The notes below the pieces were generated by a model that searched no databases, was not told the DNA's origin, and saw nothing but the letters and a program-made list of their open reading frames with translations. Source: Pseudomonadales bacterium (lineage in GTDB: Bacteria; Pseudomonadota; Gammaproteobacteria; Pseudomonadales; UBA7239). Taken from it: a stretch of DNA of 7,569 nucleotides. Both the position numbers and the translations under genes were made by a program. Positions 1 through 5,584 of this stretch are shown piece by piece (the stretch's first letter is position 1; every line of letters starts with the position of its first letter). The DNA is taken from contig JAGRJA010000211.1 of assembly GCA_020443005.1 (NCBI GenBank), forward strand, positions 1 to 7,569, given 5' to 3'.

Positions 1-349
1 CAATATTGTGTGACTCAAGAACCGCGATAGCAACGGCATAGGTGCCAACACTCACTGAACCGTAGTGAGCGGCGATTGATGCACAGTCGTCCTTGGGCAA
101 GCCGCCAAAAAAACGGAGTATCGGGTAAGCTATTAGCGGTAGTAAAAGTCCGAAGGCAATGACCGCAACAGATTGTTTTACAATGGCCATGCTGACATGC
201 TCTGCCAGCGCTATTCCCCCTTTCAGGCCGATGGCTATCATCAGGTATATTGACAGTGTCTGGTAAAGCCCTGACGGGAAATCGAGATTGGATTTCAGGA
301 CTGAAGCGAGAAAACCCAGGATAAAGAAAGCGATGACAACATCAATCAT
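1..349 (-). CDS. SbtA-type sodium-dependent bicarbonate permease, N-terminal part (gene runs off the left edge)
   Basis: Inner-membrane permease of the SbtA/DUF897 family, which in cyanobacteria imports bicarbonate with sodium. I translated the reverse strand from the ATG at 349 and read 116 residues without a stop before the window ends; the family is usually near 320-370 residues, so about a third is visible. Family hallmarks seen are an opening hydrophobic helix (IAFFILGFLASVLKSNLDFP), the stretch YLMIAIGLKGG, a further hydrophobic helix, and AAHYGSVSVGTYAVAIAVLE, which matches the conserved AHYGSVSV segment. A weak AGGGCGG lies ten bases before the start. It begins 40 bases after the stop of a small membrane-protein gene on the same strand, so the two are probably one operon, divergent from a CbbR-like LysR regulator. 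Family assignment is firm. Bicarbonate as substrate is inferred, because non-cyanobacterial members are less well characterised. The usual PII-like partner SbtB is not in view and could lie beyond the edge. Confidence 0.87.
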   Translation of the reverse strand, partial: MIDVVIAFFILGFLASVLKSNLDFPSGLYQTLSIYLMIAIGLKGGIALAEHVSMAIVKQSVAVIAFGLLLPLIAYPILRFFGGLPKDDCASIAAHYGSVSVGTYAVAIAVLESHNI

Positions 350-389
350 GGCAAATTAACCGCCCTGTAAATGTGAGAGGAAAAAACAG

Positions 390-608
390 TCAATCGTGTT
401 GCGGTTCAACGGGTTTTGACTGGAGACGGATAACTGTTTTTTGCGGTGTTGTTCTGCGCGTCAGTTTTGAAATGCTTGCAAGAACAAGCAAGGTGAAACC
501 CACGGCCAGAAGGTTCCACCCCGCCTGACTGATAAAAACAATCAGCACGCCCATCAGTGCTGTCAACAGACCAACACCAAAAGCGAAAAGTAGTTGTTTA
601 TCGTTCAT
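390..608 (-). CDS. small two-helix membrane protein preceding the SbtA-like permease
   Basis: A 72-residue protein I do not recognise. Two hydrophobic stretches, roughly residues 6-27 and 30-46, are joined by a very short turn (SQAGWN) and followed by a basic segment (KLTRRTTPQK) and a polar tail. This suggests a hairpin in the inner membrane with the positive C-terminal tail in the cytoplasm. An exact AGGAG seven bases before the ATG supports real translation. Its stop is 40 bases before the permease start on the same strand, so it is probably the first gene of that operon and shares the divergent promoter region. By guilt of association it could be an accessory or regulatory subunit of the permease, but this is inference. 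It does not look like SbtB, which is a soluble PII-like protein of about 100 residues. Confidence 0.75.
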   Translation of the reverse strand: MNDKQLLFAFGVGLLTALMGVLIVFISQAGWNLLAVGFTLLVLASISKLTRRTTPQKTVIRLQSKPVEPQHD

Positions 609-615
609 TGTTTAT

Positions 616-620
616 CTCCT
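616..620 (-). promoter_or_regulatory. strong ribosome binding site of the small membrane-protein gene
   Basis: The plus strand reads CTCCT, giving AGGAG on the minus strand, seven bases from the ATG at 608. It is the best Shine-Dalgarno match among the genes here and the main argument that this short ORF is a real gene. Confidence 0.75.
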
Positions 621-650
621 GTATCGGGTAACTGTCGCCCATACTGGCAG

Positions 651-670
651 ATTTTATAAATTTATAAAAT
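651..670. repeat. perfect 20-base palindrome in the divergent promoter
   Basis: ATTTTATAAATTTATAAAAT is identical to its own reverse complement, with no spacer. It is the dyad nearest the permease operon and abuts the next one at 671. It is a candidate recognition or activation half-site for the adjacent LysR regulator, though a purely A/T palindrome has low sequence complexity. Confidence 0.6.
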
Positions 671-683
671 TAGATATTATCTA
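671..683. repeat. T-N11-A dyad TAGATATTATCTA (LysR box candidate)
   Basis: Six-base arms TAGATA and TATCTA flank a single central T. The whole is thirteen bases starting with T and ending with A, which fits the general LysR-type T-N11-A operator form. TAGAT and ATCTA recur in the neighbouring dyad centred about 22 bases away, near two helical turns, as expected for a regulator contacting two sites on one DNA face. Confidence 0.6.
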
Positions 684-686
684 TAA

Positions 687-712
687 ATATAATAGATAAT
701 AATCTATTATAT
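687..712. repeat. 26-base dyad with perfect 11-base arms
   Basis: The left arm ATATAATAGAT (687-697) and right arm ATCTATTATAT (702-712) are exact reverse complements separated by AATA. The inner part repeats the TAGAT...ATCTA theme of the dyad at 671-683. An overlapping alternative pairing also exists (TATTATCTAT at 675-684 with ATAGATAATA at 692-701). The dyad contains TATAAT on each strand, so bound protein could cover both promoters. Confidence 0.6.
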
Positions 713-743
713 GGTCATTGTTTTCAGGGAGTAGTTACGCTGA

Positions 744-1691
744 ATGAAGTCGAGGTTACACGCCCATATTGGTACATTTCGTCAGTTGGAGTTGTTGCTG
801 GCGGTTTATGAGACAGGCAGTATCAAGCGGGCGGCAGAAAAGCTGTATCTCGCCCAGCCAACGGTGTCGATGCAGCTTAAAAAACTGGCTGATGCCATTG
901 GCATGCCTTTGTATGACCAGGTTGGAAAAAAACTGGTTTTCACCGAGGCCGGGGGCAAGGTTTACAAGACCGCCCGACAGGTGATGGAAAGCATTGACAA
1001 CCTTGACATGGAGCTGGCCGAGTTGCGGGGTCTTCGTGCCGGTAGCCTGAAACTGGCTGTAGTGACTTCCTCAAAATATTTTGCCCCTCATTTAATGGGC
1101 GCCTTCAGTGCGCTTTATCCCGGTATTGATGTTCAGCTCAAGGTGGGTAACAGGGAGAAAATTATCGACAGACTGGTCAACGATGAAGATGATTTTTACA
1201 TCTTTAGTCACTTGCCAGAGGATGTCGAAACCAACAGCAGCAATTTTTTATCGAATCCACTGGTGGCAATCGCACATAAAAAACATCCTTTGGCGAAAAA
1301 GAAATCGCTGAGCCTCGATGATATTTGCAAGGAATTTTTCATTGCCAGGGAGCCGGGCTCAGGTACCCGTTATGCCATTGATCAATATATGTCCAGCCAT
1401 GGCAAACAGCTGGATATAAGAATGACCATTGAAAGCAATGAAGCGATCAAACACGCCGTGATATCCGGCTTGGGTATTTCTATCCTTTCAGCGCATTCAC
1501 TGGCTTTTACCGATGGCAGTAGTGAAATTGTCAAACTGAATGTCGAGGGTTTTCCGATAAAAACGGCCTGGCATTTTGCATGGTCGAAGAAAAAGGCCTT
1601 GTCGCCCATTGCAAAGGAGTTTGCCCTTTTTCTGGGTGATGCGGGCACCCGAACAATTACTGGCGTGCTGAAAAAAAACCGGTTTATCTAG
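744..1691 (+). CDS. LysR-type transcriptional regulator, CbbR-like
   Basis: A 315-residue DNA-binding regulator of normal LysR length. The winged helix-turn-helix spans about residues 13-70: RQLELLLAVYETGSIKRAAE, then LAQPTVSMQLKKLADAIGMP, then LYDQVGKKLVFTEAG. This most resembles the CbbR/RbcR/CmpR branch that controls carbon fixation and inorganic-carbon uptake genes. The remainder is the periplasmic-binding-protein-like effector domain, from about GSLKLAVVTSSKYFAP to the C-terminus. The frame has a stop immediately upstream (741), so ATG 744 is the first possible start, with AGGGAG twelve bases before it. It is divergent from the SbtA-like permease operon, its most likely target. In known CbbR proteins the effectors are metabolites such as RuBP or NADPH; the effector here is unknown. 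Its 3' end overlaps the convergent thiolase-like gene by eight bases. LysR membership is certain; the CbbR-like subgroup is likely. Confidence 0.92.
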   Translation: MKSRLHAHIGTFRQLELLLAVYETGSIKRAAEKLYLAQPTVSMQLKKLADAIGMPLYDQVGKKLVFTEAGGKVYKTARQVMESIDNLDMELAELRGLRAGSLKLAVVTSSKYFAPHLMGAFSALYPGIDVQLKVGNREKIIDRLVNDEDDFYIFSHLPEDVETNSSNFLSNPLVAIAHKKHPLAKKKSLSLDDICKEFFIAREPGSGTRYAIDQYMSSHGKQLDIRMTIESNEAIKHAVISGLGISILSAHSLAFTDGSSEIVKLNVEGFPIKTAWHFAWSKKKALSPIAKEFALFLGDAGTRTITGVLKKNRFI

Positions 1692-3192
1692 CGCCTTTTA
1701 TTGCCCTGATAATGCCCGCCTCAACGGTTACCGTTTTTCCACAACATTCTTCATTTTGTGCGGTTGCCATCAGTGTTGAATCCTCACTGTAACAGACAGT
1801 TCTTCTTCCGCCGTTAATATTACAGATGGCGATAAGCCTTTGCGGGCAATTTTTTTCATAACTGACGGTATAGCCGACAATTTCAGCCTCGCCGCTATAG
1901 GCACCCACAACGGGAAGCGGTTTTTCTAAAGCCCTGACCTGCGCTGTGACATCGATAAAATCAAAAGGAATTTCAGGGGGCGTTTGAGACCATAAACCGA
2001 AAGCCTGTTTTGTCATCAGGCCCGAAACCGAACTGGTTAAACCAATAGAGCCCTGTTTTTTTTGGAGTAATTCAAAAACACGACAAGCCGCCTGCAAGGC
2101 GTAATTGTTGAGAGGACCGCCTGCAAAGGGCATGCCGCCGGTGCAGGTAAACGACTGTATGTCGGTAAAGCCGAACGCATCCGCATAAACCTCGACGGCA
2201 AAAGGAAAACAGCTGTAAAGGTCGATAATGTCGATGTCGTTCGCGTTCAGGCCGCTGTGTTCCAGTGCGGCTTTTGCGGCCAATTCCGCACCGACAGACC
2301 GATGAATTTGCGGGCGTGCGGCAACAGCCAGCATGGCATTGTTCTCGGTGGCAACATAGGGATAGATGAAATGACTTTCATCAATACCCCATTCTTTTGC
2401 TTTTTTTATCGAGGTAAAAAAAATGGCACAAGCCTGATTGACATTCCATGAGCTGTTGTGCCGTTTTGTGTAGGGGAATGCCAGCATCGGGTTTTTATCG
2501 TCGGGGTTTCGAATTTCTTCCGGCCTTAATACTTTCCTTGACCAGGCCTGCGGGTTTCCGGCAGCCACGCGTGTGAAACTGGCATAGAGTTCGGCGAGAT
2601 AATCGCGGTGTGAATTAATATCGGCGTTTCGGCTTGCACGATAGGCTGATTCCATTGCAGCGTAATAGGTGACGGGCATCCCGAAACCGGCAGCGGTTTC
2701 CTCGGGAAGCCATAATTCTTCTTCTGGGCTTATCACAACATCGGCGACCAGATCGTCAGCTTGCTGGCTGTCTTCGACAGCAACGCCCTGAATAATCGCC
2801 TGCAGATTTCTGAACTTGGCCTCGCCTCCGCAAACCAGCACAATGTCATCAAGACCTTGTTGTATTCGCTGACACGCTTCACTCATCAGCGTTTGCTGGG
2901 TGATGCCGATCTTTGCAAAAACACTTGTTGCATTATCGGCGCCGATTTTTTCAGCGATTAATCTGGCGGGGTCCTTGTAGGCCCACATTCCTTCCGGCAC
3001 ATAAATGCGATTACAGTTTTTTAGCAAACCTTCACAGTGGATGTTTTTTGCAGCCTGAAGTGCGGCATTTGTCATCAGTGTGACGGCTTCGTGAGATTGT
3101 TCCAGATCACTGGTGTTTTCCTCAACGGTGGAAAAACAAACGACGACAGGTGTGTTATCTGGCACAGATGTATTCATGGGATTACGCTTCAT
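1684..3192 (-). CDS. thiolase-like protein (acetyl-CoA acetyltransferase/SCP-x-like family), possibly catalytically altered
   Basis: A 502-residue cytosolic protein of the thiolase superfamily, in the subgroup usually annotated acetyl-CoA acetyltransferase with an extra C-terminal domain. Supporting segments: QTLMSEACQRIQQGLDDIVLVCGGEA (two pieces, about 100-125), DIDIIDLYSCFPFAVEV (319-335), TGGMPFAGGPLNNYALQAAC (351-370), GLTSSVSGLMTKQAFGLWS (384-402), and a C-terminal beta-rich domain from about 430 (GEAEIVGYTVSYEK). Family members generally carry out thiolytic cleavage or condensation of acyl-CoA, as in side-chain or fatty-acid degradation. From memory, relatives read NYxxHAIA and TANGGYLTKH at the third and fourth segments. 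Here both histidines are glutamine (Q367 and Q396), and the GGNxPQ segment reads KIGITQQ, so normal catalysis is doubtful. The next upstream gene on the same strand is a TetR regulator, 93 bases away. The ATG at 3192 has only a weak CAGG; ATG 3177 (residue 6) is an alternative. Confidence 0.83.
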   Translation of the reverse strand: MKRNPMNTSVPDNTPVVVCFSTVEENTSDLEQSHEAVTLMTNAALQAAKNIHCEGLLKNCNRIYVPEGMWAYKDPARLIAEKIGADNATSVFAKIGITQQTLMSEACQRIQQGLDDIVLVCGGEAKFRNLQAIIQGVAVEDSQQADDLVADVVISPEEELWLPEETAAGFGMPVTYYAAMESAYRASRNADINSHRDYLAELYASFTRVAAGNPQAWSRKVLRPEEIRNPDDKNPMLAFPYTKRHNSSWNVNQACAIFFTSIKKAKEWGIDESHFIYPYVATENNAMLAVAARPQIHRSVGAELAAKAALEHSGLNANDIDIIDLYSCFPFAVEVYADAFGFTDIQSFTCTGGMPFAGGPLNNYALQAACRVFELLQKKQGSIGLTSSVSGLMTKQAFGLWSQTPPEIPFDFIDVTAQVRALEKPLPVVGAYSGEAEIVGYTVSYEKNCPQRLIAICNINGGRRTVCYSEDSTLMATAQNEECCGKTVTVEAGIIRAIKGAR

Positions 3193-3254
3193 TCATAAAA
3201 GCCTGATTGTAATGCAATGGTGCAGGGGTGTTGAAACAATAATGGTATGCAAAC

Positions 3255-3268
3255 ACACTGTTCAGTGT
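3255..3268. promoter_or_regulatory. candidate operator ACACTG-TT-CAGTGT upstream of the thiolase-like gene
   Basis: This is a perfect dyad with six-base arms and a two-base centre, in the 93-base gap between the TetR stop and the thiolase-like start. A two-base loop is too tight for a stable RNA hairpin, and no T-run follows on either strand, so a protein-binding site is more plausible than a terminator. Size and symmetry suit a TetR-family dimer. That TetR binds here is inference, and I found no second exact copy in the TetR-P450 spacer. Confidence 0.5.
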
Positions 3269-3285
3269 ATCGGGATGATGGTGGG

Positions 3286-3987
3286 CTAGATGATGACCGA
3301 AACAACCATTTTTTCCAGATACGCTTTTTGTTGTTGTTCATTCACACCTTTTACCCCGAAGAAACCATAGGAAATGATCTGGTGCATTAACCAGTGAACT
3401 GCGTCTGAGATCGAAACGCCTGCTTTCAATACCCGCCCCGATGAAGTGTCAGTCATGTGCTTTTCGAGCATGCTGGTGGTGATGGCAGAAAAGTATTCGT
3501 GGGTCAAGCGGGCAAAAGTTTCAACATTTTGGGCGTCCATGACAATGGCATAACGCTTGTCCGTTCTTAAATCGCGGATGATGTCATACAGGGCATCGGT
3601 AAAGGTTTTTGCGGTCACTGTTTGTGAGCCGGCTGTCTTTTCAATAATGTCATTGGTGATTTCATGCATCAGCGTCAACATGACTGCCGTGATCAGGTCC
3701 TGTTTGCTGTCAAAGTAGCGATAGAGGGTGGCCCGGTTGCAGCCGATTTTTTCTGCCAGTTCCTCAAAGCGGAACTTGTTGAAACCCGTTTCCGAGATCA
3801 GTTCGATCGCAGCATCTACCATCCGCTGTTTGACCTCGGCATATTCGGGAGTGTCTGATCTGGCTTTGCGGTTATTTTGCTGTTGATTTGCCACGCGCTG
3901 TCCTGCCTTTTGTCTGATAAATAGCTCTGGGGTGTATTTTAGGTAAATGTCGTCGATATTTCCTGTTGACGAAAGCATATCAGTCAT
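3286..3987 (-). CDS. TetR/AcrR-family transcriptional regulator
   Basis: A 233-residue regulator with the start chosen here. The N-terminal TetR helix-turn-helix is at about residues 53-100: QRMVDAAIELISETGFNKF, then FEELAEKIGCNRATLYRYF, then DSKQDLITAV. The rest is an all-helical ligand-binding and dimerisation domain without a recognisable subgroup. I chose ATG 3987 because AGG lies five bases before it. A GTG at 3894 (residue 32) has AGGA six bases before it and would give 202 residues, closer to the family norm, so the start is uncertain. The frame stays open upstream to 4515, but that part is antisense to the P450 gene and not credible. The gene is divergent from the P450 and upstream of the thiolase-like gene, so it probably represses one or both and responds to a hydrophobic substrate or its CoA ester. 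That role is inferred from layout only. Confidence 0.9.
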   Translation of the reverse strand: MTDMLSSTGNIDDIYLKYTPELFIRQKAGQRVANQQQNNRKARSDTPEYAEVKQRMVDAAIELISETGFNKFRFEELAEKIGCNRATLYRYFDSKQDLITAVMLTLMHEITNDIIEKTAGSQTVTAKTFTDALYDIIRDLRTDKRYAIVMDAQNVETFARLTHEYFSAITTSMLEKHMTDTSSGRVLKAGVSISDAVHWLMHQIISYGFFGVKGVNEQQQKAYLEKMVVSVII

Positions 3988-3998
3988 ATTAACCTGCC

Positions 3999-4024
3999 TA
4001 CAACAAAAATTAAAATATGTTGTA
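3999..4024. repeat. inverted repeat TACAACA-N12-TGTTGTA between TetR and P450
   Basis: Seven-base perfect arms at 3999-4005 and 4018-4024 flank a twelve-base A/T spacer. The dyad begins twelve bases upstream of the TetR ATG, where bound protein would block TetR expression, so it is a candidate autoregulatory operator. Its sequence differs from the ACACTG dyad before the thiolase-like gene, so both need not bind the same protein. Confidence 0.4.
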
Positions 4025-4143
4025 TGTCGTGTGATGTATGTCAGGTCTGCCTTTGTCCGGTTCGGGTTTCGGCAGCAAACTGGCGATTGTGTGAAGGGTG
4101 CCTGATGCCGGCTTGTCAGCTGTTTTTCGGGTGCAAATAAACA

Positions 4144-4148
4144 AAGGA
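4144..4148 (+). promoter_or_regulatory. ribosome binding site of the P450 gene
   Basis: AAGGA five bases before ATG 4154 supports that start. A second in-frame ATG at 4166 has GGAG (4156-4159) six bases before it, so initiation at residue 5 is also possible. The difference is four residues of a poorly conserved N-terminus. Confidence 0.5.
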
Positions 4149-4153
4149 AATGG

Positions 4154-5584
4154 ATGGAGCGCAAAATGCAGGCTGAAAAAGTAGCAATGTCGACAGCGGA
4201 AAGCGGATTGAGTGAACCGAAGTGTCCGTTCAGTGATGCCAGCCCCGGCAGTATCAAGGTGGGCTCAGGCAGTGGCAAGCGTCCTCCTCGAATCAAGTGC
4301 CTGCCCTTTGTGGGGCCGATCAAGCCCTTTACCGGTGATGTCATGCCCTTTCTCAATGAAACGCGCAAAGCGTACGGAGAGGCTTTCCGTTTTCCGATTA
4401 TGGGCAACGAGCTGACCATACTCTGTGGTGACGATGCCCTGGCCTTGCTGGAGCATGACGAGCTGCTGAGTACGACAAGATCGATGGAAGTGTTGGCGAG
4501 AGCCGTGAAAAGCAAATTGACCTACACCTTCGATGGCCCCAACCACAAATACTATCGAAAAATTCACTCGGGCTGGCTGAACAGACAACTGGAGAAGGAA
4601 AGGCGCAACGAAATTGTCACCACCGTCGGCGAGCACACCGCCAACTGGAAACCCGGCCATGTGTTTGACCCGCTGAAAGAAGCGCAATCGCAAACGGTCG
4701 ATGTGCTCTCCCGGATTCTCAACGGCGAACCCTTCCCCTTTACCAGCAAGGAGTTGTCAACGGTTGTTCACACACTGATCTTTGCCACCTATGGCCATGT
4801 GCCCTTGTGGCTGGCGCTGAATAACCCTGTGTACAAAAAAACGCAGAAAAAAATGAATGAAAACTCGCTGAAGCTGGTTCGGCGGGTGCGACAGGATCCG
4901 GAGTTTGCCGAGAGAACGCTGATTGGCCAATACCTGAAAGTGGAGCCGAAAGAAGACCTTGACGGTGTCTGGCGAGATGATGACCTGAAGATTGTGCCGA
5001 TTGCAGCCTATCTGGCGGGTTATGATACCGTGGCTTCAGCGGCGGCCTTTATGTTGTACCAGCTACTGGCCCATCCCGAGTGGCTGCAAAAAGTCAGGGC
5101 AGAATACGATGAGCTTACCCGGGAAGCCGACAGTGCCGGCGTGGATCCGATGAAGCAGAAGGTGCTGCGTGCCATCTTCATGGAAGCGACCCGCATCAAC
5201 CCACCCGGTGCTTTGGTGATTCGTTATGCCACCAAGGACTTCCAGTTCAAGGGTTATACCATCCGCAAGGGTGATGAAGTGATTGTGCAGATATCCAGCA
5301 ACCATATGAACGAAGCGCTGTTTCCGAACCCTGAGAAATTTGATCCCACCCGCTTTCTGGGGGATGACGCCACCCAGCTCAAGCGCAAGGTGCTGACCTT
5401 TGGCAGTGGCGCACACCGGTGTACCGGCGCGATGGTGGGCCCGCTGTTTTCACAGGAGATGGTGTCATACTGGGTGAATCACTTTGATCTGGAACTGGTG
5501 CCGGGTAATGACAAACCACGGATTGTGGCGGTGCCCTTTACCCAGCCCATGGATCTGAAAGTCCGGGTAACAGGCCGTCGTTAG
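4154..5584 (+). CDS. cytochrome P450, soluble bacterial type
   Basis: A 476-residue heme monooxygenase. P450s insert one oxygen atom from O2 into an organic substrate using electrons from a redox partner. Core motifs are all intact: I-helix oxygen-activation segment AGYDT (288-292), K-helix EATR (344-347) followed by INPPG, meander FDPTRF, and the heme loop FGSGAHRCTG (416-425) with Cys423 as the axial thiolate ligand. The protein opens with a polar tail (about 40 residues, with CPF) and no membrane anchor, so it should be cytoplasmic. No fused reductase or ferredoxin domain is present, and no partner gene is in the window. It is divergent from a TetR regulator, with a thiolase-like gene beyond that, suggesting oxidation of a lipid, terpenoid or similar hydrophobic compound; the substrate cannot be read from sequence and I do not assign a CYP family. 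Its stop overlaps the convergent phosphopantetheinyl transferase gene by four bases. Confidence 0.95.
   Translation: MERKMQAEKVAMSTAESGLSEPKCPFSDASPGSIKVGSGSGKRPPRIKCLPFVGPIKPFTGDVMPFLNETRKAYGEAFRFPIMGNELTILCGDDALALLEHDELLSTTRSMEVLARAVKSKLTYTFDGPNHKYYRKIHSGWLNRQLEKERRNEIVTTVGEHTANWKPGHVFDPLKEAQSQTVDVLSRILNGEPFPFTSKELSTVVHTLIFATYGHVPLWLALNNPVYKKTQKKMNENSLKLVRRVRQDPEFAERTLIGQYLKVEPKEDLDGVWRDDDLKIVPIAAYLAGYDTVASAAAFMLYQLLAHPEWLQKVRAEYDELTREADSAGVDPMKQKVLRAIFMEATRINPPGALVIRYATKDFQFKGYTIRKGDEVIVQISSNHMNEALFPNPEKFDPTRFLGDDATQLKRKVLTFGSGAHRCTGAMVGPLFSQEMVSYWVNHFDLELVPGNDKPRIVAVPFTQPMDLKVRVTGRR

Larger units (their letters stand above)
609..743. promoter_or_regulatory. divergent promoter/operator region between the permease operon and the LysR gene
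   Basis: This 135-base spacer separates two divergently transcribed units, the usual arrangement for a LysR-type regulator and its target. Bases 651-712 are almost entirely A and T and consist of consecutive dyads, listed separately. Exact TATAAT hexamers occur at 688-693 on the plus strand (toward LysR) and 706-711 on the minus strand (toward the permease operon). I see no convincing -35 box for either, as expected for activator-dependent promoters, but chance AT-rich matches cannot be excluded. The LysR gene has AGGGAG at 726-731, a rather long twelve bases before its ATG. Confidence 0.6.
3988..4153. promoter_or_regulatory. divergent promoter region between TetR and P450 genes
   Basis: This 166-base spacer must carry promoters for both genes. 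The half nearest TetR is AT-rich and contains a TACAACA/TGTTGTA dyad, listed separately. A direct repeat GTATGTC occurs at 4022-4028 and 4036-4042. On the minus strand, CTGACA (4044-4039) resembles a -35 box for TetR, but the -10 at standard spacing is poor. I see no convincing sigma-70 promoter toward the P450. Bases 4050-4140 show nothing I can identify. Confidence 0.45.

Noticed and set aside
390..608. Calling the 72-residue protein SbtB
   Set aside because: SbtB is a soluble PII-like ferredoxin-fold protein of about 100 residues; this one is mostly two hydrophobic helices.
1676..1685. AAACCGGTTT palindrome at the LysR/thiolase junction as a terminator
   Set aside because: It has no loop, sits within the coding sequence of LysR, and is not followed by a T-run on either strand, so it does not make a rho-independent terminator.
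3255..3268. Reading the ACACTG/CAGTGT dyad as the TetR transcription terminator
   Set aside because: The two-base centre is too short for a stable hairpin loop and the following minus-strand sequence is not a T-run.
3988..4515. Open reading frame extending the TetR frame upstream to give a 409-residue protein
   Set aside because: The extra part is antisense to the start of an intact P450 gene, has no family similarity I can see, and credible starts with ribosome sites exist at 3987 and 3894.
4265..5416. Several minus-strand open frames inside the P450 gene (up to 142 codons)
   Set aside because: They lie opposite a gene with all P450 motifs intact, lack plausible domains and ribosome sites, and look like shadow frames of a GC-richer gene.
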